NCBI GenBank assembly: GCA_964450715.1
Contig: CAYVFC010000005.1
Coordinates: 1 to 64,000, forward strand
Source: CAYVFC01 sp964450715
GTDB taxonomy: Bacteria; Myxococcota_A; Polyangia; Polyangiales; JAFGIB01
Reading direction: 5' to 3'
Length of the DNA: 64,000 nt
The translations under genes were made by a program, and so were the position numbers. Numbering within the stretch: position 1 is the first letter of the stretch; every line of letters begins with the position of its first letter. Below, in pieces: positions 9,612-18,766 of the stretch. Under the pieces are notes generated by a model. It was given only the letters and a program-made list of their open reading frames with translations, had not been told where the DNA came from and searched no databases.

Positions 9612-10970
9612 ATGAGAAGAAACATCGTTCACGAGGGTGCCGAGCAGCTCACTTACGAGATCAGGGAAATCGTCGCTTTCGCCAACGATCTCGAGAAGCT
9701 CGGCGTCAAGATCACCTGGGAGAACATCGGCGACCCCATTCACAAGGGGGAGATGCTTCCGGACTGGATCAAGAATATCGTGACAGACTTGGTCGCCGAC
9801 GACCGGAGCTACGGTTACGTGGCGACGCAGGGCGTGCCGGAAACGCGGGAGTTCCTGGCAGAGAGAACCAACGCCCGCGGCGGCTGCCGGATCGGCATGG
9901 ATGACATCGTGTTCTTCAACGGTCTGGGGGATGCCGTTGCCAAGATCTTCGGCTTCCTCAAGCGGGAAGCGCGGGTGATCGGTCCTTCACCGGCCTATTC
10001 CACCCACTCCTCGGCTGAGGCGGCGCATTCCGGGTACGAGCATCTCACTTACGAGCTGGACCCGGACCGGGGCTGGCTGCCGGACCTGGACGATCTAGAG
10101 CTCAAGATCCGCTACAACGATTCCATCGCCGGCCTGCTGCTGATCAACCCGGACAACCCGACCGGCACGGTCTATCCGCGCAAAGTCCTGAAAGACATCG
10201 TGGATATCGCCCGCAGGCACGACGTATTCGTCATCGCCGACGAGATCTATACCGAGCTGGTCTACAACGGCGCGGCGCCGGTCCACCTGGGCGACGTGAT
10301 CGGGGACCAGCCCGGGATCTCCCTGCGCGGGATATCCAAGGAGTGGCCCTGGCCAGGCAGCCGCTGCGGCTGGATCGAGGTCTTCAACCAGCACCGGGAC
10401 GAGACCTTCAAGAAGTACGTCCGCAGCCTGATCAACGCCAAGATGCTCGAGGTCTGCTCGACCAGCTTGCCGCAGTACGCCATCCCGCCGGTCATGGGCG
10501 ACGCCCGTTATCCGGGCCACCTGGAAGCTCGCAGGAAGATGTTCGAGCGGCGGGTGAACGAGGCCTGGGAGCTGCTCTCTCCGGTAGAGGGTATCTACGT
10601 GAGCAGGCCCCAGGGCGCCTTTTATATGGCGGTCATCTTCGGCGACGGCTTGCTGAACGACCGGCAGACCCTGCCTATCGAGAATCCCAGGGTCAGGGAA
10701 TACATAGAAGATAAGGTGTGCGGCGTGGACGTGGATAAGCGCTTCGTCTACTATCTGATGGGCGCTACGGGCGTCTGCGTGGTGCCCATGACCGGGTTTT
10801 ACTGCGAGAGAAAGGGCTTCCGGGTGACCCTGCTGGAGACGGACGACGAAAAGCGCCGGCGTACCTTCCAGGCTCTGGCGAGCGCCATCCCGCAGTACCT
10901 GGATTCCACTCGCCGCGCGGGTAAGATGTCCGGACGTGACGAGGCGGAGGTCCGGGTAGATGAGCGGTAG
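9612..10970 (+). CDS. Class I/II PLP-dependent aminotransferase
   Basis: About 452 residues from the ATG at 9612 (MRRNIVHEGAEQL), chosen for a GAGG eight bases upstream and because homologues I recall begin there. An in-frame ATG at 9531 would add 27 residues but has no ribosome site. Fold-type I features: the GDPIHKGE start, LLINPDNPTGTVYP (the Asn binding the cofactor), VIADEIYTELVY (Asp and Tyr contacts), and GISKEWPWPGSRCGW, where the Lys forms the PLP Schiff base and the Arg lies nearby. These enzymes move amino groups between amino acids and 2-oxoacids; the substrate is not readable. The stop overlaps the next gene by 11 bp, suggesting translational coupling. Confidence 0.88.
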   Translation: MRRNIVHEGAEQLTYEIREIVAFANDLEKLGVKITWENIGDPIHKGEMLPDWIKNIVTDLVADDRSYGYVATQGVPETREFLAERTNARGGCRIGMDDIVFFNGLGDAVAKIFGFLKREARVIGPSPAYSTHSSAEAAHSGYEHLTYELDPDRGWLPDLDDLELKIRYNDSIAGLLLINPDNPTGTVYPRKVLKDIVDIARRHDVFVIADEIYTELVYNGAAPVHLGDVIGDQPGISLRGISKEWPWPGSRCGWIEVFNQHRDETFKKYVRSLINAKMLEVCSTSLPQYAIPPVMGDARYPGHLEARRKMFERRVNEAWELLSPVEGIYVSRPQGAFYMAVIFGDGLLNDRQTLPIENPRVREYIEDKVCGVDVDKRFVYYLMGATGVCVVPMTGFYCERKGFRVTLLETDDEKRRRTFQALASAIPQYLDSTRRAGKMSGRDEAEVRVDER

Positions 10971-12324
10971 GGACAGCGACTCCGGCGCGTACGAGCGCAT
11001 CGACAGCGGGATCCTGGAAGCCGTCACCGACTTCGATTCCGTGAGGAATACGCGGAATGTCGACGAGGTTGCTCCGCCCGCCGGCGGATCGGACGCGGAG
11101 CAGACGCGGGCGGAAGGGGACGAGGCAGTGCTCGACGACCGCCCGAAGGCCAAGATCAGCATTCCACCGCCGATTCCCGAGGACGCGGTCAGGGAGCCGG
11201 GTGCCCAGCGGATATCGGATACCGAGCAAGCCGGATCCGAGGCCGAGCGCGTGAGCGAGGCCGAGCAGGTACTGGGAGCGCTGGCCCCCTTCTACGAGCA
11301 GAAGGATGACTCCGAGCACATCCGTTTGAGCGATCTGGACGACATCAGCCTGCGCATCGACCCGGACAAGCTGCCCAGCCTGGCTCCCCTGCCGCTCCCG
11401 GCGCCGGAGCAGCGGTCACCGTTGCTGGTTCGCGGGGCCATCGTGCTGGCCATCGCCGGCGCGGGCGTGGCCGCCTGGGCGCTGGGGTTTCGCGGGTCGG
11501 CACCGGTAGAACCGGCGGACCCGGAACCGCCGCCCGTGGCCATGGTCGCGTCCGCTCCGGTCGCGGCGCCGGCGGACCGGCCGCGGCCCGAGCCGGAAGC
11601 GCCGGAGGTGGAGCAGCCCCGGAAGGAAGAAGTCTTTGAGTTCTCCGTCGACGAGGCGGCGCCGCCCGAGCCGAAACGCGGTGACGGCGCGCGGGCCGAG
11701 CGGGCCGAGGCTTCCGCGCGTACGGGCAGCTCGAAGGAACGCGCCGCGCCCGCGGATACGAAGAGCAAACGCGTCGAGAGCAGCGAGGCGACGGAGAAGA
11801 AATCGGCACAGAAGGCGAGCAGAGAAGGCGAGCGGGCCGCGTTGTCGGCGGAGACGCCCCATGACGAGGGCGAGAAACCGGAGACGAGCCCTGCCGGGGG
11901 CGAGGCGGTAGAGAAGAAGGCCGAGAAAGCAGCGGCTTCCCCGGCCGCGGCTGAACCCGCTCCCGTAGGAGCGACGGCGACGGCGGCCGCGAGCACCGCG
12001 GCGCCCGCCACGGCCACGAGCATGGAGAAGAGCGCGTCCGGGGCCGCGGACGAGAAACCGGCCAGGGAGACGCTGGACCGCGACGAGGTCGCCGCCGGGT
12101 TGAACAAGATCAAGGATTCGGTCAAGGCCTGCGTCGGGGACAAGCACGGTATCGCCAAGGTAGACGTGACCATAGCGGGTTCGGGACGCGTACGCCGCGC
12201 GCTGGTCACCGGGGTGTTCGCCGGCACCCCGGAGGGCTCCTGCATCGCGCGCACGGTCCGTGCGGCTCGCTTTCCCAAGTTTTCGGGCGAACCGGTCTCG
12301 GTCGAGTTTCCGTTTGTACTCTGA
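10960..12324 (+). CDS. Single-pass membrane protein with AgmX/PglI-like C-terminal domain
   Basis: 454 residues; the ATG lies inside the end of the aminotransferase gene with GGAGG upstream. Layout: an acidic disordered N-terminus of about 140 residues, one transmembrane helix (AIVLAIAGAGVAAWALGF, about 155-172), a long Ala/Pro/Glu/Lys-rich periplasmic linker (about 180-360), and a compact C-terminal domain (KDSVKACVGDKHGIAKVDV, VRAARFPKFSGEPVSVEFPF). The last domain has the pattern of the AgmX/PglI or TonB-like C-terminus found in myxobacterial proteins linked to gliding or envelope work. A role in energy transfer or envelope scaffolding is inferred. Why it is coupled to an aminotransferase is unclear. 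Confidence 0.65.
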   Translation: MSGRDSDSGAYERIDSGILEAVTDFDSVRNTRNVDEVAPPAGGSDAEQTRAEGDEAVLDDRPKAKISIPPPIPEDAVREPGAQRISDTEQAGSEAERVSEAEQVLGALAPFYEQKDDSEHIRLSDLDDISLRIDPDKLPSLAPLPLPAPEQRSPLLVRGAIVLAIAGAGVAAWALGFRGSAPVEPADPEPPPVAMVASAPVAAPADRPRPEPEAPEVEQPRKEEVFEFSVDEAAPPEPKRGDGARAERAEASARTGSSKERAAPADTKSKRVESSEATEKKSAQKASREGERAALSAETPHDEGEKPETSPAGGEAVEKKAEKAAASPAAAEPAPVGATATAAASTAAPATATSMEKSASGAADEKPARETLDRDEVAAGLNKIKDSVKACVGDKHGIAKVDVTIAGSGRVRRALVTGVFAGTPEGSCIARTVRAARFPKFSGEPVSVEFPFVL

Positions 12325-12494
12325 GCAACGATACGTCCATCGCCCGCTGGGCGAGGAGGTCAGGGCCATCGGCGGGGGCTATTTTCTGGAGAAAGAGATG
12401 AGGTTCGTTTCCTGTAGAAGCCGCCCATTGAGCTCGTGCGAAAGGGCGTGCTGGCACCCAGGCACCCAAATCGGTAGCGGAGCGGAGGGAACCG

Positions 12495-13949
12495 ATGGTT
12501 GGAATAACGGCATACGGCGGGTACATTCCGCAACAACGGCTGGATCGCATCGCCATCTTTCAGGCCATGGGCTGGTTCGCCCCGGCGACCATCCAGTTCG
12601 CGCAGGGCGAGAAGTCGATGTGCAACTGGGACGAGGACGCCTTCACCATGGCGGTGGCCGCTTCCCGTGACTGCCTGCTGGGGCAGGACCGGAGCGCGCT
12701 CGACGCCGTCTACCTGGCCTCGACCACGCTGCCCTTCGCCGACCGGCAGAACGCGGGGATGCTTTCGGCGGCGTTGAACCTGGGCTCCGAGGTGGTCTGC
12801 GCGGACCATACCGGCTCGCTCAAGGCGGGGACCTCCGCCCTGCTTTCCGCCCTGGACGCGGTGCGGGCCGGCGACCGCAAGAAGGTGCTGGTGACTGCTA
12901 GCGACAGGCGGGAGGCCAAGAGCGCATACCTTTATGAAATGTGGTTCGGGGACGGAGCCGGGTCGCTCGCGGTTGGCTCAGAAGGCGTGATTGCGGAGTT
13001 CAGGGGTTCGTACTCCATCAGCCGCGATCTGGTGGACCACTACCGGGCTTCCGACCACAAGTACGACTACACCTGGGAGGAGCGCTGGGTACGCGACCTG
13101 GGATACGGGAAGGTCATTCCCGAGGTCATCGAGGGGCTGCTGGCGCGCACCGGCGCGAAAATGGAAGAGGTGGCAAAGGTGGTCTTTCCTTGCCTGTTCA
13201 AGGGGGAGATGCGCTCCATCGCCAAGCGGATGGGTTTCGCGGATCGGCTGGCGGACAACCTGCACGAGGCGTGCGGGGAGACCGGCGCCGCGCATCCCTT
13301 CGTGCTCTTCGTCAACGCGCTGCAGGAGGCCAAGCCCGGCGACAAGATCATCATGGCCAGCTTCGGGCAGGGCTCAGACGCGTTGCTCTTTGAGGTGACT
13401 GAAGCCATTGAAAAACTCCCGGCGCGCAAGGGGATCAAGGGCGCGCTGGCCGACCGCAAGCCCGTGAACAACTACTTGAAGTACCTCAAGTTTCGCGACC
13501 TGATGAAGACCGAGATGGGTATCCGGGCCGAGGCGCCGACCCAGACGGCGATGACGGTCCTGTACCGCAAGAACGCGATGTTGATGGGGTTGGTGGGCGG
13601 TAAGTGCGAGAAGTGCGGCACCGCGCAGTTCCCCAAATCGCCCGTCTGCGTCGATCCCGAGTGCAACGCCTTTCACAGCCAGCAGGACTACCCGTTCGCG
13701 GAGCGGGGCGGGCGCATCATGGCCTATACCGCCGACCTGCTCAGCGTATCGGTTTCGCCGCCCAATTGTTACGGCATGATCCAGTTCGAGGGCGGGGGCA
13801 GGATGCTGGTCGACTTCACCGATTGCGAGGTCGGCGATCTGGCGGTAGGCCGCCCGGTGGTGATGACCCTGCGCAAGCGTTACGAGGACAGGGAGCGAGG
13901 ATTTCACGGCTACTTTTGGAAGGCCATTCCCGGCAAGAGCGAAGGTTGA
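12495..13949 (+). CDS. HMG-CoA-synthase-like protein fused to a DUF35 Zn-ribbon/OB-fold; nucleophile missing
   Basis: 484 residues, GGAGGG ribosome site. Residues 1-305 follow the archaeal-type HMG-CoA synthase fold (GITAYGGYIPQQRLD, FGDGAGSLAVG, ASFGQGSDALLFEV). Residues 365-480 are a DUF35 module with a zinc-ribbon Cys quartet (C371, C374, C385, C390) and an OB-fold. By my alignment from memory, the catalytic Cys of the usual ACKAGT segment is Leu109 here (SLKAGT), and the His of the usual VFHQPNG segment is Pro232 (VFPCLFKG). Normal HMG-CoA synthase chemistry therefore looks impossible. In archaea DUF35 bridges thiolase and HMG-CoA synthase in one complex. Here the thiolase follows 11 bp downstream, so a thiolase-partner or CoA-scaffold role is inferred. 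Confidence 0.75.
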   Translation: MVGITAYGGYIPQQRLDRIAIFQAMGWFAPATIQFAQGEKSMCNWDEDAFTMAVAASRDCLLGQDRSALDAVYLASTTLPFADRQNAGMLSAALNLGSEVVCADHTGSLKAGTSALLSALDAVRAGDRKKVLVTASDRREAKSAYLYEMWFGDGAGSLAVGSEGVIAEFRGSYSISRDLVDHYRASDHKYDYTWEERWVRDLGYGKVIPEVIEGLLARTGAKMEEVAKVVFPCLFKGEMRSIAKRMGFADRLADNLHEACGETGAAHPFVLFVNALQEAKPGDKIIMASFGQGSDALLFEVTEAIEKLPARKGIKGALADRKPVNNYLKYLKFRDLMKTEMGIRAEAPTQTAMTVLYRKNAMLMGLVGGKCEKCGTAQFPKSPVCVDPECNAFHSQQDYPFAERGGRIMAYTADLLSVSVSPPNCYGMIQFEGGGRMLVDFTDCEVGDLAVGRPVVMTLRKRYEDRERGFHGYFWKAIPGKSEG

Positions 13950-13960
13950 GGAGGGACGTC

Positions 13961-15169
13961 ATGGCTACTGGAATTAAAGACAAGGTCGCCATCATCGGAA
14001 TGGGTTGCTCCAAATTTGGCGAGCGCTGGGATGCCGGCGCCGAGGACCTGATGGTCGAGGCGTATCGGGAAGCGCTGCAGGACGCCGCCCTCGAGACCAA
14101 ACAGATCGAGGCGGCCTGGTTCGCTACCTGCTTTCCCGAGATCCACGTGGGGCAGAGCGCGCTTCCCCTGTCCATGACGCTCCGGCTGAACAACGTCCCC
14201 GTCACCCGGGTGGAGAACTACTGCGCCAGCGGCACCGAGGCTTTCCGCGGCGCGACCTATGCCGTGGCCTCGGGCGCCTGCGACATCGCCCTGGCCCTGG
14301 GGGTGGAGAAGCTGAAGGACACCGGCTACGGGGGGCTGCCCAATCCCGGCTCCAACGCCGGCTCGCTGGCCTGGCTCTGGGCGCCGGCCATGACCGCGCC
14401 CGGCTCCTTCGCCCAACTGGCCCCCGCCTACGCGGCCAAGCACGGCATCGATCCCAAGCAGCTCAAGCTGGCCATCGCACACGTGTCGGCCAAGAGCCAC
14501 GCCAACGGCGCCAAGAATCCCAAGGCCCATCTGCGCAAGCCGGTCTCGGTCGACGCTATTCTGGCCGCGCCCATCATCGCCGAACCGCTGGGGCTCTTCG
14601 ACTGCTGCGGGGTGAGCGACGGGGCGGCCTGCGCCATCGTGACCACGGTGGAGAAGGCCAAGGATATGGGCTACAAGGACTTCGTGACGGTCAAGGCCCT
14701 GCAGCTGTCCCTTTCCAACGGCCGCGAGGCGCAACACGACAGCTGGGATTTCGATCACTTTGTCACCACCGATATCGCTTCGTCCCGGGCCTACCAGGAA
14801 GCGGGCGTCAGCCGTCCCCGCGAGGAGATCAGCATGATGGAGGTGCACGACTGCTTCTCCATTACCGAGCTGGTGACCTACGAGGATCTGCACATCTCCC
14901 CCAGGGGAGGCGCCATCAAGGACGTGCTGGACGGCTTCTACAATGCCGACGGTGGATTGCCGTGCCAGATCGACGGCGGGCTAAAGTGCTTCGGCCATCC
15001 CATCGGAGCCAGCGGCCTGCGTATGCTCTACGAGATGTACCTGCAGCTGAATGGCCGCGCCGGAGAGAGGCAGCTCGAGGATCCCAAGCTGGGCCTGACC
15101 CACAACCTGGGCGGATTCCCCTTCATGAACGTGGCCTCGGTGGCCATCATCGGCAGGTACGGGATTTAA
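13961..15169 (+). CDS. Thiolase-family protein (SCP2/lipid-transfer type)
   Basis: 402 residues; the ATG follows TGAGGAGG at good spacing and comes 11 bp after the HMG-CoA-synthase-like/DUF35 gene, so the two form an operon. The N-terminus KDKVAIIGMGCSKFGERWD and the catalytic ENYCASGTEAFRGA (Cys nucleophile) are typical of the SCP2-like thiolase subfamily. CFGHPIGASG supplies the second catalytic His, and THNLGGFPFMN is the usual C-terminal motif. Members working with a DUF35 partner cleave or form beta-ketoacyl-CoA, as in archaeal acetoacetyl-CoA thiolase and the benzoylsuccinyl-CoA thiolase BbsAB. The substrate is not readable. The stop codon overlaps the convergent downstream gene by 4 bp. 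Confidence 0.88.
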   Translation: MATGIKDKVAIIGMGCSKFGERWDAGAEDLMVEAYREALQDAALETKQIEAAWFATCFPEIHVGQSALPLSMTLRLNNVPVTRVENYCASGTEAFRGATYAVASGACDIALALGVEKLKDTGYGGLPNPGSNAGSLAWLWAPAMTAPGSFAQLAPAYAAKHGIDPKQLKLAIAHVSAKSHANGAKNPKAHLRKPVSVDAILAAPIIAEPLGLFDCCGVSDGAACAIVTTVEKAKDMGYKDFVTVKALQLSLSNGREAQHDSWDFDHFVTTDIASSRAYQEAGVSRPREEISMMEVHDCFSITELVTYEDLHISPRGGAIKDVLDGFYNADGGLPCQIDGGLKCFGHPIGASGLRMLYEMYLQLNGRAGERQLEDPKLGLTHNLGGFPFMNVASVAIIGRYGI

Positions 15170-16914
15170 CTTCCCCCCCGGGGGTCGTAGTCCGCCGGAA
15201 TCACCGTGGTGTGATGCAAAGGCGCAAAGCGGAAGTCCCGGAATCCCCTCGGATACCAGGCGATGAACCGGTAGTTGCCTTGCGAGAACGGCTGCTTCAT
15301 GCGGACGCGTATCTGCAGCGGTCGGCCGTCCACGGTCACGCGCTCGACTGTGATCTCCATGCTCGGTATCTGTACCCGGTATCCCGGCGCGAACGGCCTC
15401 GCCGGACTGCGAAAGAAGGCCGACATCGGGTCCTGCAGGTAGCCGAAGGGGGAGTAGAGGCGAAAGGAGTGCTCGTCGAGCCGGGTGACGTGAACCTCGT
15501 GGGCGGTGGCCCCCAGCAGAGTGACCCGCGCCGGTACGCTGAGCCCGGCGCGACGGCGTTCAAAGGCGATGGTGTGCCCCTCGACCAGGGTACGGGTGTT
15601 CAATACCACCAGATGCTGTCGGCGCAGCTCGAGCGCACGACCCAATAGCGGAAGGCTGGGGATGGACGACGCCTGGGTAGTTCCGAAGCGGGCGACGCCG
15701 ACCGCGAGCCCGACCGGCGCCACCACCGCGTAACAGAAGGCCGCGACCGATAGAATCCCGGCCAGCAGCAGCCAAGCGCCCCGCCGTTCGCGAACCATCT
15801 TCAGCAGAGCGAACGCGCCATGAGCGGTCGCAGCCCAGAGCGCCGGACCGGCGAAGAGCAGCAGCCGCTCGTGCGCCAGGGTAACGCACTGCGGGACCAG
15901 CGAGAGCAGACCGGCGACGATCCAGAACATGAGCTCGCGATCCGCCCCGGCTCGCCGGATGACGAAGATGGCGAGCGCCGGAGCGACGAAAAAGGCTCCG
16001 TAGACGTACAGGGCGTCGAGCAGCGACGACGGCAGCCAGTCGCTCAGAGCCCAGGGGGGGCCGAAGTGATTTGCCAGCAGCCAGGAAAAACGAAAGGGAA
16101 AGGCGGCGCCGAATACCAGCGGCTCGGAGATCGGATTAAGATAGGCGCCCGAGGCCACGGTGCCAAATCCGGCCGCGCGGTATCCAGCCACGAAAACCAG
16201 CACCACGCCGAGATGGGGGAGCAGTCGCGCGAGACGCAGGGGAAGGGTGCCGCGGTCCATGAACAGCGCGTAGGCGAGAAAGTAGGCGAGCACGGACAGG
16301 CCGGTCTCGCCCGCCGCCAGGCAGAGCAGGAAGCATCCCAGGGATCCTAGCCGCGCCGTCCGCGATTCGGTCCAGCGCCATCGGTCGTAGGCGAGCAGGG
16401 ATAGCATGCCGAAGACAAACGCAACCAAGGCGTTGCGGTGGGCCAGCCAGGCCAGGGGCTCGACGTGGGCGTCGTCCACCACGAAGAGAAAGGCCGCGAC
16501 AAAGGCCAGGCGCGGGTCGGTCGAAAACCGACGCAACACCGCGACCGCTACCGCGCAGACCAGGCTGTACCAGAGCAGGCTGTGCAGGTGCATGGCCCAG
16601 AACGCGTCCTCGAGTAGACCGTAGTCCAGGTAGTGGAGCGCCACCGACAAGGGGCGGAAAAAGCGGACCCGGATATCGAGCGCTGTCCACCAGGGCAGCT
16701 GTCCCCTGCCGATCCGGAACTGGATCAGGCCGGGATGGCCGGAAACGAAGTCGAAAGCGTCGAACCAGGGACGATTGTCGTCGTGACCCGCGAGCTTTTC
16801 CTGCACGAAGCGCTGTTGAATCGGGTCGTCGAGAAAGTGAATGCCGAGACCGAGCGCGGGAAGGCCGAGCAGAAATCCGAGCAACGGCAGAAAATTGCTA
16901 CGGTTCATTCTCAT
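15166..16914 (-). CDS. Polytopic membrane protein, unknown function (GT-C-like architecture)
   Basis: 582 residues, unrecognised. AGGG precedes the ATG at 16914. About ten to twelve hydrophobic helices span residues 8-410, with a soluble C-terminal domain of about 170 residues that looks beta-rich. The first periplasmic loop is large and aromatic (DDNRPWFDAFDFVSGHPG), and the second helix region has DDAHVEPLAWLAHRNAL. Large loops plus many helices recall GT-C glycosyltransferases or polysaccharide polymerases, but the acidic motif that would prove this is not clear, so I leave the function open. It converges on the thiolase with a 4-bp overlap of stop codons. Confidence 0.6.
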   Translation of the reverse strand: MRMNRSNFLPLLGFLLGLPALGLGIHFLDDPIQQRFVQEKLAGHDDNRPWFDAFDFVSGHPGLIQFRIGRGQLPWWTALDIRVRFFRPLSVALHYLDYGLLEDAFWAMHLHSLLWYSLVCAVAVAVLRRFSTDPRLAFVAAFLFVVDDAHVEPLAWLAHRNALVAFVFGMLSLLAYDRWRWTESRTARLGSLGCFLLCLAAGETGLSVLAYFLAYALFMDRGTLPLRLARLLPHLGVVLVFVAGYRAAGFGTVASGAYLNPISEPLVFGAAFPFRFSWLLANHFGPPWALSDWLPSSLLDALYVYGAFFVAPALAIFVIRRAGADRELMFWIVAGLLSLVPQCVTLAHERLLLFAGPALWAATAHGAFALLKMVRERRGAWLLLAGILSVAAFCYAVVAPVGLAVGVARFGTTQASSIPSLPLLGRALELRRQHLVVLNTRTLVEGHTIAFERRRAGLSVPARVTLLGATAHEVHVTRLDEHSFRLYSPFGYLQDPMSAFFRSPARPFAPGYRVQIPSMEITVERVTVDGRPLQIRVRMKQPFSQGNYRFIAWYPRGFRDFRFAPLHHTTVIPADYDPRGGS

Positions 16915-16966
16915 GAGTAGCCCTGCCCGTACGCCGAACCGGAGCGGCTTTTCGCGCGGCTTTGTC

Positions 16967-18106
16967 TCACACCGCCGCGCCCGATCGGCGTAGCCGGTCG
17001 ATCTCGTCCCGGGAAAACCCCCACTGCTCGAGTGCCTGGTCGGTGTGCTCTCCGGGGCTGGCAGGGGGGTGACGGATTTCTCCCGGGGTTCGGCTCAATC
17101 GCGGCGCGGGTGCGGGTTGCAGCAGCCCCTCGAATACCGCGTAACTACCCCGCTCGCGCATGTGGGGATGAGCCGCCGATTCCCGCATGGTCAGTACCGG
17201 GGCGAAGCAAGCGTCAGTCCCCTCCATGATCTCGCACCACTGGTCCCGGGTCTTCTGCCGGAAAACCGCGGCCAGCTTCTGCTTCATGGCCGGCCAGGAC
17301 GAACGGTCCATCTGCTCGGGGAGGTCTTCTCCGGATAGGCCGGATAATTCGATGAGCTTCCGGTAGAACTGCGGTTCCAGCGCTCCCACCGCTACGTACC
17401 GGTCGTCCCGGGTCCGGTAGACTCCGTAGAAGTGCGCGCCACCGTCCAGCAGGTTGCTGCCCCGTTCATCGCTCTGCAGTCCCACCGCCTGCAGTCCGTG
17501 GAACAGGGTCATCAGCAGCGCGGTCCCGTCGACCATGGCCGCGTCCACCACCTGCCCTTGACCGGAGCGGGCGGCCTCCCAGAGCCCGCAGACGATGCCG
17601 AAGGCCAGCAGCATACCGCCACCCCCGAAGTCCCCGACCAGATTCAACGGCGGTACCGGGGCCCCGTCGGCGCGGCCAAAGTAGTACAGGGCACCGGCCA
17701 GGGCGATGTAGTCGATGTCGTGTCCCGGCGCTCCGGCTAGCGGTCCCTGCTGGCCCCACCCGGTCATCCGACCGTAGACCAGCCGGGGGTTGCGCTGCAG
17801 GCAAACCTCCGGACCCAGGCCCAGCCGTTCCATCACCCCCGGCCGCAAACCCTCGATGAGAGCATCGGCGCTTTCGACCAACCGTAGCGCCGCGGTCAGC
17901 CCATCCGGGTGCTTCAGGTCGAGAGCGACGCTGAGGCGGTTACGGTTCAGCGGATCCGGAAAGCCCGCCGAACCGGGCTTCGCCGCCGCCGAAGCCCGGT
18001 CAATCCGTAGGACCTCCGCACCCATGTCCGCGAGCAGCATGGCGGCGAAGGGCCCGGGGCCCAAAGCCGCGAACTCCACCACCCTCACGCCTTGCAGGGG
18101 GCCCAA
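16967..18106 (-). CDS. Alpha-methylacyl-CoA racemase (CoA-transferase family III)
   Basis: 379 residues. The start is TTG at 18106, supported by a strong GGAGGT five bases upstream; no ATG fits. The N-terminus GPLQGVRVVEFAALGPGPF and LDLKHPDG are family III hallmarks. The three catalytic residues of the racemase branch are visible: His129 in GHDIDYIA, Asp159 in VGDFGGGGM and Glu244 in GALEPQFYRK. The usual CoA-transferase aspartate signature is absent, which favours racemase over CoA-transferase. The reaction interconverts R and S 2-methylacyl-CoA, needed to degrade branched-chain or isoprenoid acids by beta-oxidation. The gene follows the parvulin gene by 20 bp in the same transcript. Confidence 0.88.
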   Translation of the reverse strand: MGPLQGVRVVEFAALGPGPFAAMLLADMGAEVLRIDRASAAAKPGSAGFPDPLNRNRLSVALDLKHPDGLTAALRLVESADALIEGLRPGVMERLGLGPEVCLQRNPRLVYGRMTGWGQQGPLAGAPGHDIDYIALAGALYYFGRADGAPVPPLNLVGDFGGGGMLLAFGIVCGLWEAARSGQGQVVDAAMVDGTALLMTLFHGLQAVGLQSDERGSNLLDGGAHFYGVYRTRDDRYVAVGALEPQFYRKLIELSGLSGEDLPEQMDRSSWPAMKQKLAAVFRQKTRDQWCEIMEGTDACFAPVLTMRESAAHPHMRERGSYAVFEGLLQPAPAPRLSRTPGEIRHPPASPGEHTDQALEQWGFSRDEIDRLRRSGAAV

Positions 18107-18126
18107 GGCTACCTCCGAGTGCCTTC

Positions 18127-18447
18127 CTACCCGGTGCGCATGATCAGGTGGTAGCCGAAGGGCGTCTCTACCACGTCGCTAACCGCGCCGACCGCAAGTG
18201 CAAAAGCCGCCTGTTCGAACTCGGGCACCATCTGTCCTCGAGCGAAGTTACCGAGGTCGCCGCCGCCGCGGCCCGAGGGGCAATCCGAGTGGTTCTTCGC
18301 CAGCCAGGCGAAGTCCTCGCCGTCCGCCAGCTTCTGCTCGATATCGTCGATCTCCCGCTTCGCTTCTTCCTTACTTCGAGTAGCCGTAGAGCGCATGGAT
18401 CCCTGGTACATCAACAGGATATGGGACGCGCGTACCTGCTCTGCCAT
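18127..18447 (-). CDS. Small cytoplasmic parvulin-type peptidyl-prolyl isomerase
   Basis: 106 residues from the ATG at 18447 (AAGG upstream); in-frame codons further upstream are not needed. It is a bare parvulin domain: VRASHILLMY, KLADGEDFAWLAKNHSDC, GGDLGNFARGQMVPEFEQAAF and TPFGYHLIMR. These are the catalytic and substrate-groove segments. There is no signal peptide or SurA-like chaperone extension, so it acts in the cytoplasm. Parvulins catalyse cis-trans isomerisation of X-Pro bonds during folding. It is first in a two-gene transcript with the methylacyl-CoA racemase; no functional link is obvious. Confidence 0.9.
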   Translation of the reverse strand: MAEQVRASHILLMYQGSMRSTATRSKEEAKREIDDIEQKLADGEDFAWLAKNHSDCPSGRGGGDLGNFARGQMVPEFEQAAFALAVGAVSDVVETPFGYHLIMRTG

Positions 18448-18620
18448 TTCGTCGTGCCTTTCCGCTTCCGCTGTAAACACGCAGGACATCCCTGCGCCTG
18501 GGCGTCGCTCTCAGGCGGAAAATAACATGGACGGACCGCGCCTTCCACACATCCTTCCCCATCCCCCGAATTCTCCGGTTCGTCCCGCCGGAGCAGACGG
18601 GCCGGAGATGGCGCCGGCGG
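18448..18620. other. Divergent intergenic region, left half
   Basis: The gap between the parvulin gene and the hybrid kinase is 319 bp. Apart from the promoter at 18621-18649 and a leader of about 110 bases before the kinase start, I see no gene. Short reading frames here have no ribosome sites or recognisable sequence. The region should also contain the parvulin promoter on the minus strand, which I could not identify. Confidence 0.5.
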
Positions 18621-18649
18621 TTGTCAAACAACACTTCGTTTTCTATTAT
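18621..18649 (+). promoter_or_regulatory. Probable sigma-70 promoter of the hybrid kinase
   Basis: TTGTCA (18621-18626), a 17-bp spacer and TATTAT (18644-18649) match the housekeeping consensus at five of six positions in each box, with ideal spacing. They lie in an AT-rich island that stands out from the GC-rich surroundings. Transcription would begin near 18656, giving a leader of about 110 bases before the kinase ATG at 18767. Confidence 0.65.
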
Positions 18650-18766
18650 TATATGTTCCTCCCCGCGCTATCGTCGGTCCTGCTCGGCCGGCGAAGGCGG
18701 TGGCGCGCCGCTTCTGACAGATCGGCGGAACGCGATGGATCTGAACGGTATTCGATGAGGACTACA

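Noticed and set aside
12495..15169. Working HMG-CoA synthase feeding the UbiD/aconitase-X pair at the right end
   Set aside because: The synthase-like domain seems to lack the catalytic Cys and His, and the two loci are 46 kb apart, so I do not claim a complete mevalonate pathway.
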